The notes under the pieces: model-generated
What the model was told of the DNA's origin: nothing
Databases searched by the model: none
What the model saw: only the letters and a program-made list of their open reading frames with translations
Part shown: positions 1-9,867 of the stretch, in pieces
Position numbering within the stretch: position 1 is the first letter of the stretch
Layout of the letters: every line of letters begins with the position of its first letter
DNA from: Candidatus Zipacnadia bacterium
Lineage (GTDB): Bacteria > Armatimonadota > Zipacnadia > Zipacnadales > UBA5352
Length of the DNA stretch: 53,574 bases
Direction of reading: 5' to 3'
Assembly (NCBI GenBank): GCA_029821635.1
Contig: JALGSW010000006.1
Coordinates: 1-53,574 of the forward strand
Translations under genes and position numbers: made by a program

Positions 1-95
1 GCGGACTGTCGGGCCCGGCACAATCGAGAACCGGCCGCCCACACCAGCGGCCAACAATTCTTCACACCAAGCCCTTGACTCTCCGTCCTATAGCG

Positions 96-114
96 GACGG
101 GCTTCCAGCCCGTC
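96..114. repeat. REP-like hairpin GACGGGCT-TCC-AGCCCGTC
   Basis: Perfect 8-bp inverted repeat with TCC loop upstream of first gene; near-identical hairpin at 50514-50532. Confidence 0.6.
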
Positions 115-160
115 GCCGTTCGTAATAGACCAACCATCATGCACACAGGGGGCATTCACC

Positions 161-2542
161 ATGCGTCTACTCACGACCGCACTCGCCATCCTGGCCGCCA
201 CCTGCTGCATGGCGGCGGAGCCGATTGACACGCACGTGATCGACAGCTTCGAAGCACCCAACGCGCTCGATGCGTGGTCGCTGCGGACGAGCGTGCATGG
301 CGAGGTCGTCGCCGAACACGCCACTGATGGCGGCCATGCCCTGCGCCTCGACTACCCGAAGTGGGTCGAGGGCGCGGAGCAGTGGCCGGCGGCGATCCTG
401 CAGGCCGACGCGGGCCTCTTCCCCGCCGACTGGTCGAGCTGGGGCGCGCTGGTCCTCGACGTGTACTGCGAGGCCGAGGCGCCCGCGGAGCTGAAGGTGC
501 AGTTCGACGATGGCGCCGGCGAGCACTTTCAGACGCCACTGATGCTCCAGCCGGGGCAGGACGCGCAGTTTCGCGTCGATTTGACGCAGGCGCCCGGCGA
601 GTTCGATCTCGCCATCGTCACGCGCATGCACCTCTACATGACCCGCCCGCCGAGCGCCGCCACGCTCTTCATCGACAACATCCGCCTGGAGGCCTACCCC
701 ATAGGCGCGGGCGACCTGATCTTCGCCCACGACCCGCTCGGCTGGGGGCAGGTGCAGGTGACGGGCAGCCTCAGCCGCCCCGGCGAGTGGACGATTGACA
801 TCCTGGGTGGGGCTGATCGCGTGGTCGCGTCCGCCACAGGCACCGGCCAGGAGATTGACTGGCAGTGGGACGCGGTGACCGATGAGGGTGAGCCCGCGGA
901 GCCGGGTCTCTACAACGTCGCGGCCCGCATCAAGGACTTGGATCGGCCGAACGCCGCGCCGTCGGTGATCCCGCTGGGTTACATGCGCGTCTCGCCGGAA
1001 TTCGCCCGCAGAGAGATGATGTACTGGCATGAGCCGACCACGACGAAGGTTATGCTGCACTCTCGGCCGCCTCTGCGTCTGGGGTTTACTCGGGTGAGCG
1101 CGCGCACACCCGACATCGACATGGCCCGCAACGAGACCGAGGGCGTGCAGATCGTCGCGCTGGCGCGCGAACAGGAGCGGCTGCGCTTCGAGATGGGCGA
1201 GCTCACACACGCCGACACGGGCCAGACCTTCGATGGCAGCGTCGAGATCATGCAGGTTGGCTACGCGAAGACGCAGCACCCCGGCATGTATGAGGTGCCA
1301 TTCGTGGGCTGGTGGCCGGACCCGCTGATCCCCTCCGAGCAACTCCCCGGAGGCGAGATGATCGCCGAGCCCTACGAGTGCATGCCGGTGTGGATCAACG
1401 TGCACTCGACGAAAGAGACCCTCCCGGGCACCTACCGCGGGCACCTGCTGGTCCACCGCGCGGGCCACGATGGACCCGGCCACCTGCCGCTGATCGTAGA
1501 CGTTCACGATGTCACGCTCCCCGACAGCACCACCATCAAGACCGCCTTCGCGCTCTACGAGGGCATGATCGCGAATACCTACGGAGACGCCTGCACTGAC
1601 GAGCTGCTCTTCGAGTTCCGCCAGTGCATGGCCGACCACCGCATCAACCCGAGCGACATCTACCAGCGCGGCTTCCACGATATCGACATGCTCAAGCACT
1701 TCGACGAGCGTGATCAGCTCAACGCCTTCTGCGTGCGCTACATCCGCCGCTCGGAGGACGGAGCCGGTTGGAGCGACGAGCAGCTCGCGGCGCTCAAGGC
1801 CGAACTCGACCCGTACGTGGCGCGCCTGCGCGGGGAGGGCCTGCTCGATAAGGGCTACTTCTACGGTTGGGACGAGCGCGGCGCGGAGTATTACCCCGAG
1901 GTCCGCCGCGTCGGCGGCTTCCTTAAGGCGAACTACCCGGAGATCCCGCTGGTTACCACCTCGCGCGACAACACCTACGGCTTCGAAAGCGGTCTCGACG
2001 GGATCGTGGACGCGTGGGTGCCGCTGACCTCGCGCTATGACGCGCAGGCCGCGACCGCCGCCCGCCAGCGCGGCACACACGTCTGGTGGTACATCTGCAT
2101 CGGCCCCGAGCACCCGTACGCGAATTGGTTCGTGGAGTATCCGGCGATCGAGCCGCGCCTGCTCTGGTGGATGACCTACCAGCAGCGTGCCGAGGGCTTC
2201 CTCTACTACACGATGAGCCGCTGGCCGAACGCGGAGGCGCCGATGAGCGTCACGGGACGCAACAAGACCGATTGGGACCCGCAGTCCTACCGCACCGCCA
2301 ACGGTGACGGCTGCCTGATCGTGGCCGGGCCTGAGGGGCCGCTGAGCACCGTGCGGCTCGAGAACATCCGCGATGGCATCGAGGACCACGAACTGCTGAC
2401 GATGCTCGCGGCGCAGCGCGGCCATGACGGCTTCAGCCGCATACTCTGCGACAAGCTCATCACCAGTATGGCCGACTACACCCGCGACAGCAGCCACTTC
2501 GAGGAGGTGCGCAGGCGGCTGCTCGAAGAGGTCGCGCGGTAG
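161..2542 (+). CDS. Secreted DUF4091 (GH123-like) glycoside hydrolase-type protein
   Basis: Signal peptide MRLLTTALAILAATCCMAAEP; DUF4091-like core GYFYGWDERG...HVWWYICIGPEHPYANWFVEYPAIEPRLLWWMTYQQRAEGFLYYTMSRW. Confidence 0.8.
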   Translation: MRLLTTALAILAATCCMAAEPIDTHVIDSFEAPNALDAWSLRTSVHGEVVAEHATDGGHALRLDYPKWVEGAEQWPAAILQADAGLFPADWSSWGALVLDVYCEAEAPAELKVQFDDGAGEHFQTPLMLQPGQDAQFRVDLTQAPGEFDLAIVTRMHLYMTRPPSAATLFIDNIRLEAYPIGAGDLIFAHDPLGWGQVQVTGSLSRPGEWTIDILGGADRVVASATGTGQEIDWQWDAVTDEGEPAEPGLYNVAARIKDLDRPNAAPSVIPLGYMRVSPEFARREMMYWHEPTTTKVMLHSRPPLRLGFTRVSARTPDIDMARNETEGVQIVALAREQERLRFEMGELTHADTGQTFDGSVEIMQVGYAKTQHPGMYEVPFVGWWPDPLIPSEQLPGGEMIAEPYECMPVWINVHSTKETLPGTYRGHLLVHRAGHDGPGHLPLIVDVHDVTLPDSTTIKTAFALYEGMIANTYGDACTDELLFEFRQCMADHRINPSDIYQRGFHDIDMLKHFDERDQLNAFCVRYIRRSEDGAGWSDEQLAALKAELDPYVARLRGEGLLDKGYFYGWDERGAEYYPEVRRVGGFLKANYPEIPLVTTSRDNTYGFESGLDGIVDAWVPLTSRYDAQAATAARQRGTHVWWYICIGPEHPYANWFVEYPAIEPRLLWWMTYQQRAEGFLYYTMSRWPNAEAPMSVTGRNKTDWDPQSYRTANGDGCLIVAGPEGPLSTVRLENIRDGIEDHELLTMLAAQRGHDGFSRILCDKLITSMADYTRDSSHFEEVRRRLLEEVAR

Positions 2543-2560
2543 CATACTCAGAGGAGGACG

Positions 2561-2899
2561 ATGAGGATGGATGCACCGAAGAAGATCGATCTGATGCTCG
2601 ACAGCGGCCCGGAGCTCGGGCCTGTCTACGAGACGGACCCGATGCAGATCATGCGCATCCGGCTCCAGCCGGGCGAGTCGCTGCCGTTCCACCTGGCCAA
2701 CTCCAACGTGCTGCTCGTGCCGCTGACCGGCACGCTCAAGTTCGAGGACGAGGACGCCGGCGAGCACATCGTCGAGCATGGCGAGGCGCTGCAGGTCGCG
2801 TTCCAGACGCCGATGCTCGTGAGCAACGCCGGCGACGAATTGCTGACATTTCTCGTGCTGAAGACCCCGCATCCGAAGGTCATGAGCGACGAAGGGTGA
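2561..2899 (+). CDS. Small cupin-domain protein
   Basis: 112 aa beta-rich protein with cupin-like pattern (MRIRLQPGESLPFHLANSNVLLVPLTGTLKFED...EHIVEHGEALQV). Confidence 0.65.
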   Translation: MRMDAPKKIDLMLDSGPELGPVYETDPMQIMRIRLQPGESLPFHLANSNVLLVPLTGTLKFEDEDAGEHIVEHGEALQVAFQTPMLVSNAGDELLTFLVLKTPHPKVMSDEG

Positions 2900-2971
2900 A
2901 CCGACTCCCGTCGGCCTGCCAGCCGCGCTCGCGCGCGGATAACCAACTGACGAGGCAGAAGGTGATCGGGC

Positions 2972-4297
2972 GTGTACAACCTCCATCCGGTTCGAGTGTA
3001 CTATCTTGACGAGGTCCAGAGCGACCCGCGCATGGTTGCGCGCATGGAGCGCATGATAGGGGCGATGCAGGTCCCGGACACCGGCGTGCAGGAGTTCAGC
3101 AGCGACGATGTCCCCGAGGTGCTGGCAGACCTGCGGACTGCGTGGGACGCGGACATGGTCTTCGAGGAGCCCTGGGGGCCGTGGGCGCGACCGGTCGTCT
3201 TCACCGTGCAAGACCTCGACGGCACCAAGCCCGAGTACGAGGACATCGTCGAGCGCCTCCCCGAGGGCACCGGGCTCAGCCAGGTGCACCAACTCCTCGG
3301 CCACATCAACCCGACCCAGAAGTACCACCAGCGGCAGGATGACTGGGATAAGAACTACGTTTGCTGGCCCACGGAGGACTTCGGAACGATGGCCGGTTGC
3401 CCGCACGGCTGCCAGTACTGCGGGACAGGCAAATCTAGCTTCTACACCGCGATCGGTCTGAACATGGAAGACTTCATGGACACTGTGGTCCCCCGCCTTG
3501 CCGCGGAGCGGCCCTGGCAGAAGTGTTTCCGCATGATCGGCTGGGGCGCCGACCACATCGCGTGGGAGCCCGAGTACGACGTCATTGGCCGCTACGCTGC
3601 GAAGCTGGGAGAGCTTGACCGCTACGGCTACTTCCACTCGGCGAGCGCCAACGTCGACTGGCTGGAGGATGTCGAGCACCGTGACCGACTGATCGGCATC
3701 TGGAGCACAAGCTGCGACAGCATGGCACGAGAGCTCGAGCCGGGCTCAGGGCCGGCCATCGAGCGCATCGAGGCGGCCGCGAAGTGCGAGGCGATGGGCA
3801 TCCCGGTGCGCTTCAAGCTCAAGCCAATGATCCCGATGGCCAACTGGCGTGAGGACTACGCGGACCTGCTGGAGCAGATGTGCAAGCTCACCAACCCCGA
3901 GTCGATCGGCTTCTGTGTGGTCATGTGGAACACGATCGAGAGCCTGGCGTCAAAGCTCAACCTCGACCTGCTCGACCAGGAGTACGTGCAGGCCGCGTGG
4001 GACGCGGCCGAGGAGATGCAGGGCGTCATCACCGGGCCCTTCCCCCACGACGTGCGCGCCGAGATCTACCACTATCTGACCGATCAGGTGCGGCGCTGGG
4101 ACGAGGAGGTCCCGCTCTATGTGAGCACCGAATCGCGGGAGATCTGGGATGAGATGACCGATGCACTCGGGCAGCGCCCGGAGAGCTTCTTCTGCGGTTG
4201 CAGCCCGGTGGGGATGCCCGGCCGCAAACTCGCGGCTTCGAAGGACTGCCCACACTCGACCTACAAGCCGGCGGAGGGGCCGACAGGGGACGCGTAG
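2972..4297 (+). CDS. SPL-family-like radical SAM protein (paralog 1)
   Basis: CPHGCQYC (CX3CX2C) radical SAM motif; SPL-like central segment; C-terminal FFCGCSPVGMPGRKL; paralogous to 39339-40622. Confidence 0.75.
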   Translation: MYNLHPVRVYYLDEVQSDPRMVARMERMIGAMQVPDTGVQEFSSDDVPEVLADLRTAWDADMVFEEPWGPWARPVVFTVQDLDGTKPEYEDIVERLPEGTGLSQVHQLLGHINPTQKYHQRQDDWDKNYVCWPTEDFGTMAGCPHGCQYCGTGKSSFYTAIGLNMEDFMDTVVPRLAAERPWQKCFRMIGWGADHIAWEPEYDVIGRYAAKLGELDRYGYFHSASANVDWLEDVEHRDRLIGIWSTSCDSMARELEPGSGPAIERIEAAAKCEAMGIPVRFKLKPMIPMANWREDYADLLEQMCKLTNPESIGFCVVMWNTIESLASKLNLDLLDQEYVQAAWDAAEEMQGVITGPFPHDVRAEIYHYLTDQVRRWDEEVPLYVSTESREIWDEMTDALGQRPESFFCGCSPVGMPGRKLAASKDCPHSTYKPAEGPTGDA

Positions 4298-4390
4298 GGG
4301 CGTCGCCGACGGCCCACATCTGCGGACCGCTCCGACCGCTTCCATCCGCTCCGGGGTGACGGAAGTGACTTGCGAGGAGATCTCAGCGAC

Positions 4391-6340
4391 ATGATCCGTG
4401 AACATCCGAGATTCTGGCGCGCCGCCCTGACATGTTACGGGGTAATGCTTGCGCTCTGCTCGCCGGCTCCCGGCGTACTGGCACAGGAGGACGCCCCGAT
4501 GCTCGTAGAAGGCTTCGAGGGCGAGATCCCCGACCTGCACACCTACCAGGCCACATATGCGGCTGAAAACGCGCTCGCACATTCGGGCGATGTCTCGCTG
4601 CGCGTCACCCCGACCAAGACCAGAGGCGGCGCCTACTTCAGGCTCGATGGCGTGATCGACCGCAGCACCGACTGTGAATTCTCCGCGTGGGTGAACGCCG
4701 GAACCGATGGCGCTGTCGAGCTCTACATCTCCGCAAGCGACGGCGAGCGCCGGTATACCATCGCGTCCGTGGCCGGCGGCAAGGCCGGTGAGTGGGTGAA
4801 GCTGACCGGGACAGTGCGGGCCGAGGAGTGGCACGACACCAACACCGATGTCATGCTGGCGATGGTCTGCACCTCGGCGAGCTGCTTCGACGACGTGCGC
4901 ATCGTCGCCACGGTCGTGCCCGATCCGCCCATCGAGGTCTACCCGGAGGTCGAACGGCTCCTCCGCAGCCAGGCCGACGCACGTGCGGTCAGCCTCGAAC
5001 CGAGGAAGCTGCTTCGTCTGGACGCGACCAACGGGGCCTTCGCAGCCGACCTGGCGCGCACTGACGTGACCTCGCCCGACGCCCCGAGCCTGCAGATCCC
5101 TCCGGACGGTCTCCTCACCTTCGCAGTGGACGTCGCCGAGCCGGTGTACGTGACCGGCAGCGTCCTGCTGAAGCCCGACCTGGACCTGCGACCGGGCCTG
5201 CGTGCGTATATCCTCAGCAACTCGACGCTCGTCGGCGCGCCCATGGTCGTGGCGCCCGCGTGGGGCCCTCTCCCCACGCGAGAGGCCGTTCCGGACATCG
5301 AGGGCACGCCGCCTCCGGAGCGCGTGGACCTGCCCGAGTGGCTTCTGCCCGCCGGGAGGCACTATCTGACCGTCGCGGGACCGTACTTCAGGCCCGCCGG
5401 AGAGTTCGTCGAGCTGCAGATCACACCGACCGCGCGTCCCGTGCAGACGCCTGCGATGACCTTCGCGCTGGTGGCTGACACGCACCTGGCCAGGGGACGC
5501 TGGCCGTACAAGAACGTCATCATGGCCGAGCCGTCCGCCGAGGCTCTGCCGGGGGAGTTCGAGGCGCTCAAGGCCGAGAACGTGGACTTCATCCTGATCG
5601 CAGGCGACATGGTCAACGGCGCGACGCGCGAGCAGTTTGAGCTGCTTGCGGACGTGCTCGGAACCACAGACCTGCCCATCTACGGATGTGTGGGCAATCA
5701 TGACGCCTACCACTCCTCCTCAAGGGCCGACATGCTCGAACTGGTGCCAGAGCTGTTTCCCGGCGGCGAGACCAACTACGTGCTCCAGCGCGGTCCGCTG
5801 CGCTTCATCGTACTGGACGCCTCCTACTGGCGCACAAAAGACGGGCAGATCACGGATAGCTACGAGGCGGGCAACTACGCGGGCATCGGCCTGCCGGACG
5901 GGCAACTACAGTGGCTGCGCGACACGCTCGCCGCGGATACACAGACGCCGACCGTCGTCATGTGGCACTACGGCTTCTACGACCGCCCCGGCGCAAGCTC
6001 CTGCGGGCACCTCATGCGCGGGAGCGTTTGCGTCAACTCCGCAGAGGTGCTCGCGATCCTGGAGGAAGCGCCCAACGTCATCGCCACCCTCAGCGGGCAC
6101 AGCCACTGGAACCAGGTCAATACGCTGGAAGGCATCACACATGTCCAGAACGCAGGCTTCGCGGAATGGCCCAATGCCTTCCGGGTGTTCCGCGTCTACA
6201 AGGATCGCATGGAGTGGGAAGTCAGACAGGTCGCGAATCGCGGACTCGTCCGGGAAGCGTTCACACCAGAGAAGGCCCAGTCGTGGATGATCTCGACCGG
6301 ACCCGGCGATCTGATTGGCGAGATCGCGCTCAGTCGCTAA
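4391..6340 (+). CDS. Secreted calcineurin-like metallophosphoesterase with N-terminal carbohydrate-binding-like region
   Basis: VADTHLAR, AGDMVNG, GNHDAYH, GHSH metallophosphoesterase motifs; signal peptide; start chosen at ATG 4391 after GAGGAGA RBS. Confidence 0.8.
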   Translation: MIREHPRFWRAALTCYGVMLALCSPAPGVLAQEDAPMLVEGFEGEIPDLHTYQATYAAENALAHSGDVSLRVTPTKTRGGAYFRLDGVIDRSTDCEFSAWVNAGTDGAVELYISASDGERRYTIASVAGGKAGEWVKLTGTVRAEEWHDTNTDVMLAMVCTSASCFDDVRIVATVVPDPPIEVYPEVERLLRSQADARAVSLEPRKLLRLDATNGAFAADLARTDVTSPDAPSLQIPPDGLLTFAVDVAEPVYVTGSVLLKPDLDLRPGLRAYILSNSTLVGAPMVVAPAWGPLPTREAVPDIEGTPPPERVDLPEWLLPAGRHYLTVAGPYFRPAGEFVELQITPTARPVQTPAMTFALVADTHLARGRWPYKNVIMAEPSAEALPGEFEALKAENVDFILIAGDMVNGATREQFELLADVLGTTDLPIYGCVGNHDAYHSSSRADMLELVPELFPGGETNYVLQRGPLRFIVLDASYWRTKDGQITDSYEAGNYAGIGLPDGQLQWLRDTLAADTQTPTVVMWHYGFYDRPGASSCGHLMRGSVCVNSAEVLAILEEAPNVIATLSGHSHWNQVNTLEGITHVQNAGFAEWPNAFRVFRVYKDRMEWEVRQVANRGLVREAFTPEKAQSWMISTGPGDLIGEIALSR

Positions 6341-6357
6341 CAGGGAGAGATGAAGCC

Positions 6358-7842
6358 ATGCCGGACCGATGCGGGCGACCCAACATCATCGTCGTGACCA
6401 CGGACCAGCAACGCTACGACAGTCTCGGCATCAACGGGAACGAGATCTGCCAGACGCCGAACCTCGACGCGCTGGCCGAGCGGGGGACGCTCTTCACGCG
6501 CTCCTACACGCAGAACACCGTCTGCATCCCCGCGCGCGCCTGCCTGCACACCGGCCGCTACACGCACCAGCACGGTGTGCAGTACATGGAGAGCGAGATC
6601 GACACCACGCCGATCCTCCCGCACTGGGAGACGACGTTCATGGAGCGGCTGCAGGGCGCGGGCTACTACACCGGCGCCTGCGGCAAGATCCACATGCTCG
6701 AGCCGAAGGGCTACGACTGGACGCGCGTTTCGGGTGGCAAGGGCGGCCGCTGGCGCCGCCAGTGGGGCGACGCGGTCGGCGCGGCGCCACTGGGGCAGGC
6801 ATACGCGCGCTGGCTCGAGGAGAAGCGCCCCGGCGCCTATAGCGAGATCTACGATCAGCGCCAGACCTCCGACTACGATGACGGGACGCTGATCAACGTG
6901 CTGCCCACCGAGGAGTACATCGACTACTTCATCGGTGAGATGGCGCGGGAGTTCATGCGCGAGCGCACTCAGAACCCGGAAGAGCCGTGGATGCTCTGGG
7001 TCGGCTTCTGCGGCCCGCACGGCCCGTTCGACCCGCCGCGCGAATACGCCGAGATGTACGACCCGGACGAGATGCCTTTCCCAGAATCGTTCGAGATGGC
7101 GCTGACCGACCGGCCCGCGTTCATGAACCGCCCGGCGCGCAAAGCCACTCCCGAGCAGCGGCGACTCGTGCAGACGCGCATCGCCTACTACTACGCGATG
7201 ATGACGCTGATCGATGACATGATGGGCAACATCGTCGGCGACCTGCAGGCCAGCGGGCAGGCGGAGGACACGATCGTCATCAGCACCGCCGACCACGGTG
7301 AGATGCTCGGGGACTGGGGCCGCTGGGGCAAGGGCGTCTTCCTCGAGCAGGTGGTGCGCATGCCCACCATCACCTATGTGCCCGAACGCCTGCGCGCGGC
7401 AGCCTGCCCGAGCCGCTACGACGGCGTTGTCGAGACCTTCTCGCTCAGCGCCACCGCACTCGATTACGCCGGCGTGCCGCGACCGCCGGAGATGGCTGCG
7501 CCGAGCCTGCGGCCGATCCTCGAGGGCACCGGCGAGTCGCGCGGTCACGCCCTCACCGAGTACATCGACAACACTCGCGCCCGCGGGGCGATGCTGCTCA
7601 CCACCGAGCGCTACAAGTACGCCTACCACGGAACCGACGTGATCGGGGAGCTCTACGACCTGCAGGAGGACCCGGACGAGCTGCGCAATCTCTGGGAGGA
7701 CCCGGGGCATCAGGACCTCAAGCGCGAGCTTTCCGAGCTGCTGATGGACCGGCTCCTGCACTCGATGGAGCCCGCCTACACTTCTTACCTGCGCAAGCTG
7801 CCCGACCACGTGCGCAATCCTGTTTGGGGAGAGAATCGATGA
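6358..7842 (+). CDS. Sulfatase (FGly-type arylsulfatase family)
   Basis: NIIVVTTDQQRYDSL start; CIPARACLHTGR (C-X-P-X-R) sulfatase signature; ORF track start extends upstream, ATG 6358 preferred. Confidence 0.9.
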   Translation: MPDRCGRPNIIVVTTDQQRYDSLGINGNEICQTPNLDALAERGTLFTRSYTQNTVCIPARACLHTGRYTHQHGVQYMESEIDTTPILPHWETTFMERLQGAGYYTGACGKIHMLEPKGYDWTRVSGGKGGRWRRQWGDAVGAAPLGQAYARWLEEKRPGAYSEIYDQRQTSDYDDGTLINVLPTEEYIDYFIGEMAREFMRERTQNPEEPWMLWVGFCGPHGPFDPPREYAEMYDPDEMPFPESFEMALTDRPAFMNRPARKATPEQRRLVQTRIAYYYAMMTLIDDMMGNIVGDLQASGQAEDTIVISTADHGEMLGDWGRWGKGVFLEQVVRMPTITYVPERLRAAACPSRYDGVVETFSLSATALDYAGVPRPPEMAAPSLRPILEGTGESRGHALTEYIDNTRARGAMLLTTERYKYAYHGTDVIGELYDLQEDPDELRNLWEDPGHQDLKRELSELLMDRLLHSMEPAYTSYLRKLPDHVRNPVWGENR

Positions 7843-9122
7843 TCGATCTGCATCCACGCTCTGAACTGCTGCCGGCGCTGCTCTTCGCCTTTCTGATCGT
7901 GAGCCCTGTGCTCGCGCAGAGCGACCTGCGGATGATCGTCCCGCCGCGCATCTTCGCGGTGCAGGGCGTGGAGACGAGCCTCTACTTCGACAACGTGCTG
8001 CTGCATCCCAACAGCGGCGAGCTGATCTACGACGTTGACTGCGGTTTCGGCGCTCAGCAGGAGGAGCGCTGGGTTGGCACGCCCGGGGAGGGGCTCGTCG
8101 GTGACGTCTCGCTGACGCTGCGCATTCTCACGCCGCAGATGGAGGTCGTGCAGGAGGCGACGACCACGGTCGAGGTGGTCGATACGGCGGCCGGCGTGGG
8201 CCAGCAGATCACGGTGCTGTGCGTCGGGGACAGCCTGATCGCGGCCTCGGCCATCACCAGGCGCGTGGTCCAGCTCTTCACCGCCGACGAGGGCCTTGAG
8301 GCCACGCTCATCGGCGAGAGCGGCCCCGGCGGCGACACCGGCAACCGCCACGAGGGCTACGGCGGTTGGAGCTTCGCTCGCTTCCTCAACACCTGGGACG
8401 CTGAGGACTACAGGGAGATCGCCGGCCGGATGCGGCGCGCGCGCAGCCCGTTCGTCTTCAAAGACGAGGGCCAGGAGCAACCCGCGCTCGACTTTCAGCG
8501 CTACCTTGACGCGAACAACGGCGGCCAGGCGCCGGACTTCATAACGATCATGCTCGGCTGCAACGACACCTTCTCCGGCGACGAAACGACCATCGAGGAC
8601 AGAATCGACGCGATGTTCGCCAACGCCGACGCGCTCATCGCGGCACTCCGCGCGGCGGCGCCCGACACGGACATCGCGCTCCTCACGCTCGTCCCTCCCG
8701 CAGCCAGCCAGGACGCATTCGGCAGCAACTACAACTGCAGCCAGACGCGCTGGCAGTACCGGCGCAATCAGCATCGGGTCGTCGAGCGCGAGTATGAGAC
8801 CTACGCGGGCCGCGAGGCCGAGCGCCTCTTCGTGGTGCCCACTCACGTGAACCTCGACACGGTCTGGGGCTTCCCGCGCGCGAGCGTCCCGGCAAACGGC
8901 CACGCCGACGCACAGGTCTCCCGGATGAGGAACGGCGTCCACCCGGCGACCGCGGGCTACTACCAGATCGGCGACACGATCTACTGCTGGATCAAGAGCC
9001 GGATGGCTGTGAGGCAGCGACCGCAATCCGAACCACCGCGGACAGGGGACGTCCGCGCCACGAAGAGGAGAACGCGAAAGCGCCCGCCGAGATTCCCCGG
9101 CGGGCGCTTGTCATTGCGATGA
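7839..9122 (+). CDS. SGNH/GDSL-family hydrolase, secreted
   Basis: GDSL block VLCVGDSLIA, block III MLGCNDTF, C-terminal NGVHPATAGYYQIGD; ATGA overlap with sulfatase stop. Confidence 0.75.
   Translation: MIDLHPRSELLPALLFAFLIVSPVLAQSDLRMIVPPRIFAVQGVETSLYFDNVLLHPNSGELIYDVDCGFGAQQEERWVGTPGEGLVGDVSLTLRILTPQMEVVQEATTTVEVVDTAAGVGQQITVLCVGDSLIAASAITRRVVQLFTADEGLEATLIGESGPGGDTGNRHEGYGGWSFARFLNTWDAEDYREIAGRMRRARSPFVFKDEGQEQPALDFQRYLDANNGGQAPDFITIMLGCNDTFSGDETTIEDRIDAMFANADALIAALRAAAPDTDIALLTLVPPAASQDAFGSNYNCSQTRWQYRRNQHRVVEREYETYAGREAERLFVVPTHVNLDTVWGFPRASVPANGHADAQVSRMRNGVHPATAGYYQIGDTIYCWIKSRMAVRQRPQSEPPRTGDVRATKRRTRKRPPRFPGGRLSLR
9037..9057. repeat. REP-like hairpin CGCGGAC..AGGGGAC..GTCCGCG
   Basis: 7-bp inverted repeat with G-rich loop; similar elements at 36055-36076 and 51971-51986. 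Confidence 0.4.
9078..9109. terminator. Bidirectional hairpin terminator
   Basis: Perfect 12-bp stem AAGCGCCCGCCG/CGGCGGGCGCTT between convergent genes. Confidence 0.75.
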
Positions 9123-9137
9123 TCGGCGGTCGGGCCG

Positions 9138-9809
9138 CTACGGCGTGTAGGGAAGCATCGGCGGATGCAGGTTGACCCACTGCCCCTTCGCGATCCACTT
9201 CACGTGGCCGTCCATGAAGAGGAAGTTCGAGCCGATGTTGTGCGCGCCCTCGTTCTGCCCCGCCCCGTTGTTGTAGAGCCCGTTGTCGCACATCAGGTTG
9301 CGTTCGGAGGACTTGCCCTTGATGATGTCCGTCGCCTCCGTGGAGGCCGGACACTCCGGGTCCTCGCCGCCGTCGTAGGTGTTCCACTGCGTGCAGAAAG
9401 CGTAGCTCACACGGCCCGCCTCGGCATCGGCCGTGCTGCCCCAGCCGCCGGCAGAAACGGCGTTGGTGCGCAGCGGGTCATCGTCGCAGAACCAGATCTG
9501 GCCGTTCTTGACGTACGGGTTCAGGGCGCCGTAGACCATGGCGATGCGGGCACGGTATGAGGCGCCGTCAACCCACTCGTAGGTCCAGTTCCACTGGCTC
9601 GGAGCCATGTAGGGCAGGAGGTCGTCATAGTCGGTGGCATACATGTGGAAGGCCAGGCCGAGCTGCTTGAGGTTGGAGAGACATGCGCTCTGCCGAGCCT
9701 TGCCACGTGCCTGTGCAAAGACCGGGAACAGAATGGCTGCCAGGATCGCGATGATTGCGATCACGACCAGAAGCTCGATCAGGGTGAACCCTCGCGACTG
9801 ACGGGGCAT
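9138..9809 (-). CDS. Prepilin-type N-terminal methylation domain protein, DUF1559-like
   Basis: [66 protein letters not shown] ... [21 protein letters not shown] upstream of 9809. Confidence 0.9.
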   Translation of the reverse strand: MPRQSRGFTLIELLVVIAIIAILAAILFPVFAQARGKARQSACLSNLKQLGLAFHMYATDYDDLLPYMAPSQWNWTYEWVDGASYRARIAMVYGALNPYVKNGQIWFCDDDPLRTNAVSAGGWGSTADAEAGRVSYAFCTQWNTYDGGEDPECPASTEATDIIKGKSSERNLMCDNGLYNNGAGQNEGAHNIGSNFLFMDGHVKWIAKGQWVNLHPPMLPYTP

Positions 9810-9867
9810 GGTACGACGCCTCCTTGAGACGGCCTGCGTCGGCAGTGGTCGATGCTGTGAGGGCAGC

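Noticed and set aside
167-3679. 1170-aa minus-strand ORF and similar long antisense ORFs (3950-5713, 6337-7857, 7785-9026, 14898-16238, 18050-19573, 34049-36247, 39234-40472, 41592-43157, 49166-50554)
   Set aside because: Low-complexity Arg/His/Ala/Val-rich translations lying opposite recognisable genes; expected from high GC3
2972-4297. Annotation as genuine spore photoproduct lyase
   Set aside because: No sporulation context, two divergent paralogs with extra Cys signature; kept as SPL-like of unknown function
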